From the NCBI RefSeq assembly GCF_014876185.1, contig NZ_JADALJ010000001.1, positions 806,001-870,000 on the forward strand: DNA of 64,000 bases, in the 5' to 3' direction. Shown here one piece after another: positions 36,313-45,714 of this stretch. The position numbers and the translations under genes are program-made. Position 1 is the first letter of the stretch; each line of letters opens with the position of its first letter. Source of the DNA: Rufibacter sp. LB8 (lineage in GTDB: Bacteria > Bacteroidota > Bacteroidia > Cytophagales > Hymenobacteraceae). Under the pieces are notes generated by a model. The model searched no databases. It saw nothing but the letters and a program-made list of their open reading frames with translations, and was not told where the DNA came from.

Positions 36313-36933
36313 ATGAAAAAGCTATTTTACTCTCTCTCTATATTTATCGGTTTTTCTCACGCGTCCCTGGCTCAGGAAAACAGAGGAACCCTGATTCCCG
36401 CTAAAGTGATAGAACGGTCTGTGATGGTGGGCGGTAGCTTGTCTGGTTCTTATCGGTCAATCAAAGAAATTAACGGAGCCACAGAGCGCAAGGGCAATGC
36501 CCAGCAATATGATTTAGATGCCAAGGTGGGCTATTTTTTCATGCATGATTTTGCCTTGGGTGTGCGCGGTAATGTACGCCATGAACGAGTGCACATACGG
36601 GAAACAGCCATAACCCGTACCACCTATGTTTTGTTAGGGCCCTTCGCCCGTTATTACCTAAACAGCGGCGTATTTGCTGAAGCGAGCTTTGCCATGGGTG
36701 TTAACAATGTTTACGGCGGAAAGAAATCTGACATCAATGAATTCAGGGGAGGCGTGGGATACGCTTTGTTTATTAATCCCAAAGTGGCCATTGAGCCCGC
36801 CGTCATGTTCTCCAGGTTCAAGCAGAAATTCCCCGCTGAAGGCGAACGGTCGCATACCGAGTTTGGCCCTTCGTTGAACCTTGGTTTGCAGGTGTATCTC
36901 TTTCGGGAGAGAAAACTGGCCATGAACCGGTAA
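36313..36933 (+). CDS. Small outer-membrane beta-barrel-like protein
   Basis: The ATG at 36313 gives a signal peptide (MKKLFYSLSIFIGFSHASLAQ). The 206-residue product alternates aromatic and polar residues in strand-like segments (SVMVGGSLSGSYRSI, DAKVGYFFMHDFALGVRG, GPFARYYLNSGVFAEASFAMG, LGLQVYLFRERK). This suggests an 8-stranded OmpA/OmpW-type barrel. No specific function can be named. A terminator follows 17 bp later. Confidence 0.72.
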   Translation: MKKLFYSLSIFIGFSHASLAQENRGTLIPAKVIERSVMVGGSLSGSYRSIKEINGATERKGNAQQYDLDAKVGYFFMHDFALGVRGNVRHERVHIRETAITRTTYVLLGPFARYYLNSGVFAEASFAMGVNNVYGGKKSDINEFRGGVGYALFINPKVAIEPAVMFSRFKQKFPAEGERSHTEFGPSLNLGLQVYLFRERKLAMNR

Positions 36934-36950
36934 GTCGTATCAAATGAAGA

Positions 36951-36977
36951 AACCAGCCCAGTGGCTGGTTTTTTTTG
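36951..36977 (+). terminator. Terminator after the beta-barrel gene
   Basis: AACCAGCC and GGCTGGTT form a tight hairpin with a 4-base loop and a T8 tract. Confidence 0.88.
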
Positions 36978-37008
36978 TAATATTGTAGTTCAACTAACGG
37001 TTCTATCT

Positions 37009-37557
37009 ATGTTTGGGAAGGCTTTGGCATCATTGATTTTTAAGGTTAGCGGCTGGAAACTCAACGGCGGCATGCCCCCCAATGTGAAGCAGGCCATCAT
37101 GATTGCCGCCCCGCACACCAGCAACTGGGATTTTGTATACGCCCGCGCGGCGTTCTACCTCATGGATGTGCCCGTGAAACTGACCATTAAAAAAGAAGCT
37201 TTCTTTTTCCCGATGGGGTATTTGCTCAAAGCCATGGGCGCCGTGCCCGTGGACCGCAAAAAGAACAATAACTTAGTTGCCGCCATGGTAGACATTTTCA
37301 AGACCCATGACGAAATGGTGATGCTGGTAACGCCCGAGGGAACGCGCAAATACCAACCCCGCTGGAAAAAAGGGTTTTACTATACGGCCGTAGGCGCCAA
37401 TGTTCCTATTCTGTTAGGCTACCTGGACTATGCCAAAAAAGAAGCCGGCGTCGGGCCCTTAATTCAACCTACCGGAGATTTTGACGCGGACATGAAAAAA
37501 ATCCTGGACTTCTACCGCACCGTCACCCCAAGATTCCCAAGCCAGGGAGTGCGATAG
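37009..37557 (+). CDS. PlsC-like acyltransferase family protein
   Basis: The ATG at 37009 (MFGKALASLIFKVSGW) is preferred, because the longer frame begins in the preceding terminator. The 182-residue product has the HxxxxD acyltransferase motif as APHTSNWDF and the phosphate-binding block VTPEGTRKYQPRWKKGFYY. It lacks a membrane helix longer than the N-terminal one. It probably acylates a glycerophosphate-like or lipid substrate at the inner membrane. Confidence 0.85.
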   Translation: MFGKALASLIFKVSGWKLNGGMPPNVKQAIMIAAPHTSNWDFVYARAAFYLMDVPVKLTIKKEAFFFPMGYLLKAMGAVPVDRKKNNNLVAAMVDIFKTHDEMVMLVTPEGTRKYQPRWKKGFYYTAVGANVPILLGYLDYAKKEAGVGPLIQPTGDFDADMKKILDFYRTVTPRFPSQGVR

Positions 37558-37580
37558 CAACTAATAAGATTTGTGAACTC

Positions 37581-37620
37581 TCGTTTTTGGGCTCATTTTT
37601 GAAAACGAAGGCAAAAACGA
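37581..37620. repeat. Interspersed palindrome, copy 12, decayed
   Basis: TCGTTTTTGGGCTCATTTTTG is followed by an eroded right arm (CGAAGGCAAAAACGA). It is the first of two copies in the gap between the acyltransferase gene and smc. Confidence 0.82.
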
Positions 37621-37690
37621 AACTTTTGCGTCGTGGCACCGACACGACGTGGTTCTTCGCAGCAAAACCCCTCCAATATGTTCAGTAGCG

Positions 37691-37744
37691 AATATTCCCG
37701 TTTTTGGGCTCATTTCTGCAAATGAGCCCAAAAACGGGAATATT
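37691..37744. repeat. Interspersed palindrome, copy 13, 54 bp (T/A subtype)
   Basis: Two perfect 25-bp arms flank CTGC. The outer AATATTCCC/GGGAATATT is unique to this locus. The pair after GTTTT is T-A on both sides (GTTTTTGGG...CCCAAAAAC). Confidence 0.93.
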
Positions 37745-37763
37745 AATTTATGTAATATTCTGG

Positions 37764-40700
37764 CTACGCCGAAATGGCTGATTGAGATTCCGGTTCCGGC
37801 GCCAATTCCCGCAAATCTACTGGAATCACTCTTGACACTCCGGCTTCCAGCATGGTGATGCCGTAAATCACATCGGTAGAGACCATGGTGCGCTTGTTGT
37901 GCGTCACCACAATAAACTGGGATTCACCAGAGAACTCCTTCACAATGTTGTTGAACTTGTCTATGTTGGCATCGTCCAAAGGTGCGTCTACCTCGTCAAA
38001 AATACAGAACGGGGCCGGTTTCAAGAGATAGATGGCAAACAGAAGCGAGATGGCCGTCAAAGTTTTCTCGCCGCCTGACAGCTGGTTAATGGTCAATGGG
38101 CGCTTGCCTTTGGGGCGGGCCATGATTTCAATCTTAGACTCCAATGGGTTGCTGGGGTCTGCGATATATAAATCACAGGTGTCTTCCTCAGTGAACAGAG
38201 ACCGGAACACGCGTATGAAGTTCTCCTTGATTTGGTCAAAAGCAATCAGATACTTCTCCTTGGCCACCGTGTCAATCTCTGCAATGGTGTCTAGCAGCTG
38301 CATTTTGGCGTCAACCAGATCATTCTTCTGAGTCAGGATGAACTGGTGACGGGTCTCAATTTCCTGGTATGCCTCAGCGGCCATGGGATTCACGGGACCA
38401 ACGTTCTCCAACTTCTGCTTGATGGCGCTAACTTGGTGGCTTAGTTCCTCGTTGGGGATGTCCAATTTTTCGGTAGGGGCTTCTGCTAGGTCTTCAGGGT
38501 TCATGTTGAATTCCGCGGAAAGGCGCTCAATAACGGCCACCAGTTTGATGCGGGTGTCGGTGATGGCCTGGTTCATGCTCTGGAACACCTCGTCTGTATT
38601 CTGTTTCTTGCGTTGCAGTTCCCGGATTGTTTTCTCTTTCTCGTCCACCTCACCGCGCAGCTGGAAATAGGCTTTCTCAATCTCGTCCAACTCCTTAGAC
38701 ATGTCTTTGCGGGCGACCATGCCTTCTTCCAGCAATTCGGTTTGGTCTTCCACAAACTGCTCCAGGGCCACGGTTTCGTCCTCGGCGCGAGCTAGTTCAT
38801 CTTGCAGTTGCACCAGTCGTTCCTGGTGGTTCAAAACGGTTTTTTGTTTGTAGGCAAGTTCCTGCTGAATGCTCTGCAGGCGGTTCTTTAGCTGGTGGAA
38901 CTTGATGTTCTCCTGGTTAAAGATTCCGCTGACCTCAGAGATGATTTCGTTTTGTTTCTCAAGCAGTTGTGATAAGCCCTGAATATCGTTCTCAAAGCTT
39001 TTCAGGCTGATGTTCTTGCTCTCAGAATCGGGGAGAAGGTCGGCCAGGCTTTCGCCTAGTTCCTGAAGTTTCTCGAACAGCTCGTCTTTCTTACTGGCTT
39101 GGTTCTGCAGGTTGAGCGTGAACTGTTCGTAGCGCACTTTATGGCTCACCAGTTCCTGCTGCAGCGCATTGATGGTGCGTTCCTGCACTCTGATGGCCTC
39201 TGACTGGGTAGATTCCTTCTGGTTTTGCAGGACGTGCTGCAGGGTGCTGATTTTGCTTTTCATCAGTTCCTGCTCTTCCTTGAGCGCCTCCAGTTCCTCG
39301 GCCAGTTTCTCCAGATTCTGCTTCCGGCCCAGCCGATTCCCGTCAAACAATCCCACCGAGCCACCCGACAAACTCAAGGGCTTCTTAATCACCGAGCCGT
39401 CTTTCAAAATGTACGTGCGACCGTCGCTCAGGTAAAGTTCGGTGTCAGAAGTGCTGCTGATGTAGACCTCGTTGAGCATGTACCGCAGCAGCGAGTGGTA
39501 TTTTTCCTCGGCCTGCACCACTTCCAGCGCGGCTTTGTACTTGGGCGTGCTCAAGGTGGCGGGCATCTCCAGGTCTTCCACCTCAGAGAGAATGATGAAG
39601 CTGGCGCGGCCCTTGTTCTGGTTGTTGAGCAGGTGAATGGCTTCCACGGCGTCTGAAGGCGTGTCTACCACGAAGAAGTTCATGTATGGCTCCAGGTAGG
39701 TTTCAATCACCGCTTTATATTCCTGGTCGCAGGAAATGATGTCTGAGAGGAGCGGGGCCGGCTTCTGCCAGGTCTTGGACTTGTACAGAAATTTGATGGC
39801 ATCGGGAAAGCCTTCCAGGTTGTCAACCAATGATTTGGTGAGCGTGTATTGGTTTTTCTTAGAGTCCAGCTGGCGGTTGATGTCAATTAATTGCTGGCGG
39901 TATTCTTGCAGGGTGGTCTCGGTTTGGGTCATTTCCTCCTGCAGCCGCTGCTCAGCTTCCTGCAAGGCCACCAATTGGCTTTGCGCTTCTTCCAATTGTT
40001 CCTGGGTTTCGGCCAACGAAGCTTGGTATTGCTCGGCCAATTGGTTTTCAGAGCCTTCCATCTGCTGCATGCGCTCCAGTTCGGCGCGGTGCGTCTGGAT
40101 TTGGACCTGTGTTATCTCAATGTTCTTGTTCAGGGAGAAAACCTCGTTCTGCAGCTGGCGCTGGGCCATGGTTTTCTCCTGCATTTCACGCTGGAGGTCT
40201 TGTTTCTGCTGGTTCACATGGGCCATTTCCTTTTTGGTCATGTTCAGCTGCTCCTCAGACACCAGCAATTCTTCCTGCACGTGCTCCAGATCATTCTGCA
40301 ATTGCCCTAAGCTGGCCTCGGTCTGACCGATGTTGGTAGTATCTTGGTTTATCTGCTGGTGCAAGGTGCGGGCGCGCTCTTTCAGATACAGATTGCGTTC
40401 GCTTTTAAGTTTTATCTCGTTCTCCAGTTGGCGTAACTGGCTGGTATGTTCGTGGACTTCTTTTTGGGTGTTCTGGAGTTGCAGTTGGGTGCGGTCTACC
40501 AAAGTTTTCTGCTCCTGCACGGCATCTTCCAGCGCGGCCAGTTCCTCAGAATATTCGCCTTTGCGGTTGGTTTCTTTCTGAAGCTCGTTCTCCAGCCGTT
40601 CCAGCGCTTCCTGGTGATGACCAATGTTGCGGCGGGCATATTCCAGGCTCAGTTTCTTGTATTCGTCTTTCAGCCCGATGTAGCGTTCGGCGGTTTTGGC

Positions 40701-41324
40701 CTGGCGCTCCAGACTTTTGAGGTTCTTGCTGATTTCAAACAACACGTCTTCCACGCGCTCCAAGTCTGCATCAGTTTCCTCCAGCTTGCGCAGGGTCTGC
40801 TTCTTACGCACCTTGAACTTGGAGATACCGGCGGCTTCCTCAAACAGGTTCCGGCGCGAATTGTCCTTATCTGTCAAAATATCATCCACCATCTTGAGCT
40901 CAATGATGGCGTAAGAATCTGACCCGATACCTGTATCTAGAAAAAGGTCATTGATGTCTTTAAGGCGGCAGGTGACGTTGTTAAGCAGGTATTCACTTTC
41001 ACCAGAACGGTAATAGCGGCGTGTGATGGTCACCTGCGAGTACTCCGTGGGCAGAATGCCTTTGTTGTTATTGAACGTGAGGCTGACTTCGGCTAACTGT
41101 TGTGGCTTCCGATTTTTGGTACCATTGAAAATCACGCTCTCCATCTTGTCTGAGCGCAAATTTCTGGTTTTCTGCTCTCCCAACACCCACCTGATGGCGT
41201 CTACAATGTTAGACTTGCCGCAGCCGTTGGGGCCCACAATGCCTGTAATGCCGCTGTCAAAATTGATGGTGACCTTATCGCCGAAGCTTTTAAAGCCTTT
41301 AATCTCTAATCTTGCTAATTCCAT
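37764..41324 (-). CDS. smc: Chromosome segregation protein SMC
   Basis: This full-length 1186-residue SMC has Walker A GPNGCGKSN at the N-terminus and two long Gln/Glu-rich coiled coils. The hinge lies in between (about residues 505-660, including FPDAIKFLYKSK). The C-terminal ATPase half has signature LSGGEKTLTAISLLFA and Walker B CIFDEVDAPLDD. It forms the condensin ring that compacts and helps separate chromosomes. The divergent open frames on the other strand come from the biased coiled-coil codons and are not genes. Confidence 0.97.
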   Translation of the reverse strand: MELARLEIKGFKSFGDKVTINFDSGITGIVGPNGCGKSNIVDAIRWVLGEQKTRNLRSDKMESVIFNGTKNRKPQQLAEVSLTFNNNKGILPTEYSQVTITRRYYRSGESEYLLNNVTCRLKDINDLFLDTGIGSDSYAIIELKMVDDILTDKDNSRRNLFEEAAGISKFKVRKKQTLRKLEETDADLERVEDVLFEISKNLKSLERQAKTAERYIGLKDEYKKLSLEYARRNIGHHQEALERLENELQKETNRKGEYSEELAALEDAVQEQKTLVDRTQLQLQNTQKEVHEHTSQLRQLENEIKLKSERNLYLKERARTLHQQINQDTTNIGQTEASLGQLQNDLEHVQEELLVSEEQLNMTKKEMAHVNQQKQDLQREMQEKTMAQRQLQNEVFSLNKNIEITQVQIQTHRAELERMQQMEGSENQLAEQYQASLAETQEQLEEAQSQLVALQEAEQRLQEEMTQTETTLQEYRQQLIDINRQLDSKKNQYTLTKSLVDNLEGFPDAIKFLYKSKTWQKPAPLLSDIISCDQEYKAVIETYLEPYMNFFVVDTPSDAVEAIHLLNNQNKGRASFIILSEVEDLEMPATLSTPKYKAALEVVQAEEKYHSLLRYMLNEVYISSTSDTELYLSDGRTYILKDGSVIKKPLSLSGGSVGLFDGNRLGRKQNLEKLAEELEALKEEQELMKSKISTLQHVLQNQKESTQSEAIRVQERTINALQQELVSHKVRYEQFTLNLQNQASKKDELFEKLQELGESLADLLPDSESKNISLKSFENDIQGLSQLLEKQNEIISEVSGIFNQENIKFHQLKNRLQSIQQELAYKQKTVLNHQERLVQLQDELARAEDETVALEQFVEDQTELLEEGMVARKDMSKELDEIEKAYFQLRGEVDEKEKTIRELQRKKQNTDEVFQSMNQAITDTRIKLVAVIERLSAEFNMNPEDLAEAPTEKLDIPNEELSHQVSAIKQKLENVGPVNPMAAEAYQEIETRHQFILTQKNDLVDAKMQLLDTIAEIDTVAKEKYLIAFDQIKENFIRVFRSLFTEEDTCDLYIADPSNPLESKIEIMARPKGKRPLTINQLSGGEKTLTAISLLFAIYLLKPAPFCIFDEVDAPLDDANIDKFNNIVKEFSGESQFIVVTHNKRTMVSTDVIYGITMLEAGVSRVIPVDLRELAPEPESQSAISA

Positions 41325-41406
41325 GCTTCTCCGCCAAAATCCTTGGCTCCAACTCCAAATTTACGAAAAAACTGTGGGTAGTTCTTGATAGGTAGCTGCT
41401 AGAATT

Positions 41407-41452
41407 TTCTGTTTTTGGGCTCGTTTTCAGAATTGAGCCCGAAAACAGGAAA
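41407..41452. repeat. Interspersed palindrome, copy 14
   Basis: TTTCTGTTTTTGGGCTCGTTT pairs with a slightly changed right arm (TTGAGCCCGAAAACAG), so this copy has unpaired positions in the stem. It lies upstream of smc. Confidence 0.85.
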
Positions 41453-41514
41453 GCCTGTGAAATTTTAAACTTTTGAGGTTTTAATCACAATCTTTTTTAG
41501 AAAAGAAGTAGAAG

Positions 41515-41600
41515 AAACCTTTGTTGGTGTTCTCACCAACAAACCCATCAGCCAGCGCTATTCTGCTTGTTGGTGAGAACACCAACAAGAGCAAAGGTTT
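41515..41600. repeat. TTGTTGGTGTTCTCACC inverted repeat
   Basis: The left arm AAACCTTTGTTGGTG... (41515-41542) is repeated as its complement at 41566-41600 with a 6-base insertion. Each arm itself contains TTGGTG/CACCAA. It lies downstream of the hypothetical gene at 41616 on the minus strand and could form a large hairpin. Confidence 0.82.
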
Positions 41601-41615
41601 TTAGAATTTGACAAC

Positions 41616-42158
41616 TTACTTCCACTCCAGTCTTTTGTTCATTGGAGAAAGATGGTCTATTATAGCTTGTTTATCTCTGATGAAAAGCGTCAAATCTGCT
41701 ATAGTCTCAGAAATTCCAACTAAGAATTGTCTTTCATCCTGTTGAGTGAACAAAAATGAAGAATCGTATTTTACAGTTATCAATTCCCTCCCTTCGCTAT
41801 TCCACTCTTCTTCATCTTTGTCTTCAAAGAGTTCGATTTTAATTATAGCACTTGATGGAGTAATATTAATGGATGAAGGGTCTAGTAAGTGTGCTTCCAC
41901 ACTTCTTTTAATTTCTTTTGGAGTGTCTGATTGGCTAAGCTCTATTTGGTAATATTCAAAATCATCAAAGTCTCTCCAGTGAGTTTCAAAATTAAAAAAG
42001 CCTTTTTTTGTAGACAGTGAGAATGCAGTAGACTCAAATAAATTAAGATTGATATTAACGCTCAATCCTTTGCAGTAAATCATATAAACGTGTTCTCCCA
42101 ATAATTGTGGAATTAACTCCAATTCTGGGTGAGACAAATACTTCTCTATTGTTTTCAT
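41616..42158 (-). CDS. Hypothetical acidic protein, AT-rich gene
   Basis: This 180-residue protein is not recognised. It has no signal peptide or membrane segment, is rich in Glu/Asp and aromatic residues, and looks like a mixed alpha/beta cytoplasmic protein (LGEHVYMIYCKGLSVNINLNLF, ELITVKYDSSFLF). Its composition is AT-richer than neighbours and it sits beside a large inverted repeat, which suggests acquired DNA. Small proteins of this look are sometimes immunity proteins, but nothing here proves it. Confidence 0.6.
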   Translation of the reverse strand: MKTIEKYLSHPELELIPQLLGEHVYMIYCKGLSVNINLNLFESTAFSLSTKKGFFNFETHWRDFDDFEYYQIELSQSDTPKEIKRSVEAHLLDPSSINITPSSAIIKIELFEDKDEEEWNSEGRELITVKYDSSFLFTQQDERQFLVGISETIADLTLFIRDKQAIIDHLSPMNKRLEWK

Positions 42159-42191
42159 CTTTCAAAAGGCCCCAACTTCTTAAGTTGTAAG

Positions 42192-42857
42192 CTAAAAACT
42201 CGTCAACGCATAAGAGATTAAATTCGCGCCCATGCGAAGGGCAGCTTGGTGCTTCTCAGCGGGAGTGTTGTGCACGTTGACATCTTCCCAGCCATTACCC
42301 AAGTCACTTTCATACGAATAAAAACACACCAACCGGCCTTTGTAGATAATCCCGAAGCCTTGGGCGGGCTTGTTGTCGTGTTCGTGGATTTTGGGAAGGC
42401 CTTTGGGGAAATCATATTTCTGGTGATAGACCGGGTGGTTGAAGGGCAGTTCAATAAAATCCAGCTCTGGGAACACCTTTTTCATTTCGCGCCGCGCGAA
42501 TTTATCCAGACCGTAGTTGTCATCTATGTGCAGGAAGCCGCCGCTGCTCAGGTATTTGCGCAGGTTCTGGGCTTCTGCCTCAGTGAAAATAACGTTGCCG
42601 TGGCCGGTCATGTGCACGAAGGGGTAGTCAAAAATCTCAGGGCTGCCGGGTTCCACGGGTTCTTCCTGGGATTTGATGTTGGCTTTGAGCTCGCGGTTGC
42701 AGAAGGTAATAAGGTTGGGCAACGAGGTTTTGTTGGCGTACCAATCACCGCCGCCGCCGTATTTGAGCCGCGCAATAGCAAAGCTGGGCCGTTGCGCCCA
42801 AGCGGCAGTTACACTGAGAAGCAAAAGGAGTGAGAATATATAAATGCGTTTTTGCAT
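42192..42857 (-). CDS. DUF4159 secreted protein
   Basis: This 221-residue protein has a signal peptide (MQKRIYIFSLLLLLSVTAAWAQ) and a DUF4159 domain. Typical blocks are FAIARLKYGGGGDWY, YPFVHMTGHGNVIFTEAEAQNLRKYL, SGGFLHIDDNYG and GNGWEDVNVHN. The fold resembles a glutamine-amidotransferase-like flavodoxin core. Family members are periplasmic in gliding and other Bacteroidetes, with no settled function. Confidence 0.88.
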   Translation of the reverse strand: MQKRIYIFSLLLLLSVTAAWAQRPSFAIARLKYGGGGDWYANKTSLPNLITFCNRELKANIKSQEEPVEPGSPEIFDYPFVHMTGHGNVIFTEAEAQNLRKYLSSGGFLHIDDNYGLDKFARREMKKVFPELDFIELPFNHPVYHQKYDFPKGLPKIHEHDNKPAQGFGIIYKGRLVCFYSYESDLGNGWEDVNVHNTPAEKHQAALRMGANLISYALTSF

Positions 42858-42933
42858 GCGTTTCTGATTTGGAGCACTAAAACCTTAATTGGCGATGGAA
42901 TAAAACATATTATGATTGGTGGAACCCAGTTGA

Positions 42934-42960
42934 TGTAGAGACGCAATACCTTGCGTCTTT
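42934..42960 (+). repeat. GTAGAGACGCAATACC repeat, copy D
   Basis: The same unit as at 16914, GTAGAGACGCAATACC followed by TTGCGTCTTTCACGC, lies upstream of the DUF4159 gene. Confidence 0.85.
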
Positions 42961-42992
42961 CACGCATTGCCAAGTTACCATTTCATAGAGCC

Positions 42993-43017
42993 AAGACGCT
43001 AGGTATTGCGTCCCTAA
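42993..43017 (-). repeat. GTAGAGACGCAATACC repeat, copy E, divergent
   Basis: The inverted copy reads AAGACGCTAGGTATTGCGTCCCTA, with two base changes. Together with copy D it forms a convergent pair like A-B/C. Confidence 0.75.
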
Positions 43018-43050
43018 ATTTTCAGTAGCATAATTTTTTCACCACCATTT

Positions 43051-43764
43051 TTAAACGTCCAGAAGCACATGAATGGTATGACAGGCAGCCAAGGCTGCCG
43101 TCTCTGTACGAAGTCTACTGCTTCCCAATGTCACCGCTTTAAAGCCTGCTTTTAAGGCTTGATCCACTTCCTCCGGGGAAAAATCGCCTTCGGGGCCAAT
43201 CAAGATTAAATACTCCGCTTCGCCGGAAATGCTTTTGGCAAGTGAATGTCTTTCCTGGCCTTCAACCAAATGCGCAATGAATTTGTTTTCGGCCTTAGTG
43301 GACTTTAAGAAATCTGTATAACGCGTTAATTCATTTAGCTTTGGCATGTAGGCTTTCAAGCTTTGCTTCATGGCGCTGACGGCTATTTTCTCAATCCGGT
43401 CCAAGTTCAGAGCCTTGCGTTCTGAGCGGGCGCATTGCAGGAAGGTGATTTCGTCAATGCCCATTTCTACGGCCTTCTCCACCAACCATTCTATGCGGTC
43501 CATATTTTTGGTAGGGGCCACGGCTATATGGATTCTATAGGAGCGCTTGCCAAATTCAATCTGCTTTTCTAAAATCCGGAGCTTCGTTTTCTTGCCGGTG
43601 GCCTCTGTGATTTCTGAACTGAACAAACCGCCCCAACCATCAATCAGCGTCACTTTATCGCCCACGCCCAAACGCAGCACGCGCGAGCAATGCTTGGATT
43701 CTTCCTCAGAGAGAGTGTAATCAGCAGCGTCAGGGGAAAGGTCAGGCGTGTAGAACAGGTGCAT
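43051..43764 (-). CDS. rsmE: 16S rRNA (uracil(1498)-N(3))-methyltransferase RsmE
   Basis: This 237-residue SPOUT enzyme has an N-terminal PUA-like domain and the C-terminal trefoil-knot motifs LIGPEGDFSPEEVDQA and LGSSRLRTETAALAA. It methylates U1498 of 16S rRNA using AdoMet. Neighbouring genes are unrelated. Confidence 0.95.
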   Translation of the reverse strand: MHLFYTPDLSPDAADYTLSEEESKHCSRVLRLGVGDKVTLIDGWGGLFSSEITEATGKKTKLRILEKQIEFGKRSYRIHIAVAPTKNMDRIEWLVEKAVEMGIDEITFLQCARSERKALNLDRIEKIAVSAMKQSLKAYMPKLNELTRYTDFLKSTKAENKFIAHLVEGQERHSLAKSISGEAEYLILIGPEGDFSPEEVDQALKAGFKAVTLGSSRLRTETAALAACHTIHVLLDV

Positions 43765-43773
43765 ATCTTAATA

Positions 43774-43812
43774 GCGTTTTCGGGCTCGTTTCTCAAATCT
43801 AAGCCAAAAACG
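43774..43812. repeat. Interspersed palindrome, copy 15, decayed
   Basis: The left arm GCGTTTTCGGGCTCGTTT is readable. The right arm is eroded (AAATCTAAGCCAAAAACGG). It begins 10 bp before the rsmE start codon, so it would fall in the 5' leader. Confidence 0.75.
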
Positions 43813-43831
43813 GACAGCTTCTACAACAGCT

Positions 43832-43864
43832 ATAAAAAAAGCCCTCTGCTTAGCAGAAGGCTTT
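43832..43864 (-). terminator. Terminator of pckA
   Basis: On the minus strand AAAGCCTTCTGC and GCAGAGGGCTTT form the stem (TAA loop), followed by a T-run. It lies 28 bp past the pckA stop. Confidence 0.82.
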
Positions 43865-43891
43865 AATAAGATGGAAGGATGTAATTAAAAA

Positions 43892-45547
43892 TTATGCTTC
43901 AACAGCCACCGCTGGGGCACCCGCTAAAATTTCTTCGTTGGCATAGTCAGCGTATTTCCCGAAGTTTTTCACAAAAGATTTGGCCAGTTCGTTGGCTTTC
44001 TGGTCATAGGTCTCTTTGTCTTGCCAGGTGTTGCGCGGGTCCAGAATTTCAGCGGGCACATTAGGGCACTCGGTAGGCATTTCCACGCCAAAGATGGGGT
44101 GCTTTTTGAACGTCACGTTTTCCAGTTCACCGTTTAACGCTGCGGTAATCATGGCACGAGTGTAACTCAATTTCATACGCGAACCAGTTCCGTAGGCACC
44201 GCCGGTCCAGCCGGTGTTCACCAACCAGACGTTCACGTTGTTCTCAGTCATTTTATTCCCCAGCATCTCGGCGTACTTGGTAGGGTGCAACGGCAGGAAC
44301 GCCGCGCCGAAGCAAGCGGAAAACGTGGTCTGGGGCTCAGTTACACCTACTTCAGTGCCCGCTACCTTGGCAGTATAACCCGAAATGAAGTGGTACATGG
44401 CCTGTGATTTATTTAACCGAGAGATGGGAGGCAACACGCCAAAGGCATCAGCGGTCAGGAAGAAAATGTTCTTCGGAATATCAGCCCGTGACGGCTCAAT
44501 GGCGTTGTCAATGTGATGGATAGGGTAGGCCGTACGCGTATTTTCGGTCACCGAATTGTTGGCGTAATCTACCGTGCGGGTGCCTTCCACAAAACGGGTA
44601 TTCTCTACAATGGCCCCGAACTTAATGGCATCCCAGATCTGCGGTTCTTTCTCGCGGCTCAGGTCAATTACTTTGGCGTAGCAGCCGCCTTCAAAGTTGA
44701 AAACGCTGTCTTCGGTCCAGCCGTGCTCGTCGTCGCCAATCAGACCGCGGTTAGGGTCGGCTGACAAGGTGGTTTTACCCGTCCCAGACAATCCGAAGAA
44801 GATAGCCGTGTCGCCGTTTTTGCCCACGTTGGCCGAGCAGTGCATGGAAAGCGTATTTCTTTCGTGTGGCAACAGATAATTCAAGACAGAGAAAATACCT
44901 TTCTTCATTTCACCCGCGTAACCAGTGCCACCAATCAAAATCATTTTCTTGGTGAAGTTGATGATGGCGAAGTTTGGCTGGCGCGTACCGTCAACCGCTG
45001 GGTCAGCCTGAAATTCAGGGGCGCATACAATGGTAAAGTCCGGGGAAATGGTTTGAAGTTCTTCTGCGGTAGGGCGCAGGAACATGTTGTAACAGAAGAG
45101 GTTCTGCCAGGCCTGGGTATTTACAATGCGCAGGTTTAAACGGTATTCTGGGTGAGCGCCGGCAAAAGCATCACGCACGTACAGTTTGCGGTCAGCCAAA
45201 AAGGCCACCATCTTTTGGTAAAGGGCGTCAAATTTCTCTGGCGCAAAGGCAATGTTCACATCTCCCCACCAAACCGAGTTCTCGGTGTTTTCGTCCTTCA
45301 CAACAAAGCGGTCTTTTGGCGAACGTCCGGTGAACTTGCCGGTGTCACACATCAGGGCGCCGGTGTCAGTGAGGTATCCTTCGTTGTTTTTAAGGGCTTC
45401 CTCCACTAGCTGAGCCGGAGTAAGGTTCCATGCTATCTCCTTCGCCTGATTGATTCCTAAGCTTTTTAAGTCCATTGGGGTTTGATTATTGCCAAATTCT
45501 TTCATAAAGGACGGTTTATTTTTTAAAATATCAAAGTGCTTTGCCAA
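43892..45547 (-). CDS. pckA: Phosphoenolpyruvate carboxykinase (ATP)
   Basis: This 551-residue ATP-type PEPCK has the P-loop kinase motif FFGLSGTGKTTLSAD, the metal site LIGDDEHGW, the substrate-binding region FTGRSPKDRF and the block NTGWTGGAYGTGSRM. It converts oxaloacetate and ATP to PEP and CO2 in gluconeogenesis. A monocistronic unit is suggested by its own terminator and the long upstream gap. A TAAATTTG element at 45565-45572 (minus strand) is a weak promoter candidate. Confidence 0.97.
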   Translation of the reverse strand: MAKHFDILKNKPSFMKEFGNNQTPMDLKSLGINQAKEIAWNLTPAQLVEEALKNNEGYLTDTGALMCDTGKFTGRSPKDRFVVKDENTENSVWWGDVNIAFAPEKFDALYQKMVAFLADRKLYVRDAFAGAHPEYRLNLRIVNTQAWQNLFCYNMFLRPTAEELQTISPDFTIVCAPEFQADPAVDGTRQPNFAIINFTKKMILIGGTGYAGEMKKGIFSVLNYLLPHERNTLSMHCSANVGKNGDTAIFFGLSGTGKTTLSADPNRGLIGDDEHGWTEDSVFNFEGGCYAKVIDLSREKEPQIWDAIKFGAIVENTRFVEGTRTVDYANNSVTENTRTAYPIHHIDNAIEPSRADIPKNIFFLTADAFGVLPPISRLNKSQAMYHFISGYTAKVAGTEVGVTEPQTTFSACFGAAFLPLHPTKYAEMLGNKMTENNVNVWLVNTGWTGGAYGTGSRMKLSYTRAMITAALNGELENVTFKKHPIFGVEMPTECPNVPAEILDPRNTWQDKETYDQKANELAKSFVKNFGKYADYANEEILAGAPAVAVEA

Positions 45548-45714
45548 GCATGAAAAATGGTTGACAAATTTATAAAAAACTAACGGTTGTTTTTCATAAC
45601 GTTAAAAGGAATCTGCTAAAAATGCGGGAAGCGGCTTAAATTTTGGCTGTATGAACCCTGAATAGTATATTTACCATCTTTGTTACATCACTAACCTCAC
45701 AAACAACAACTTTT

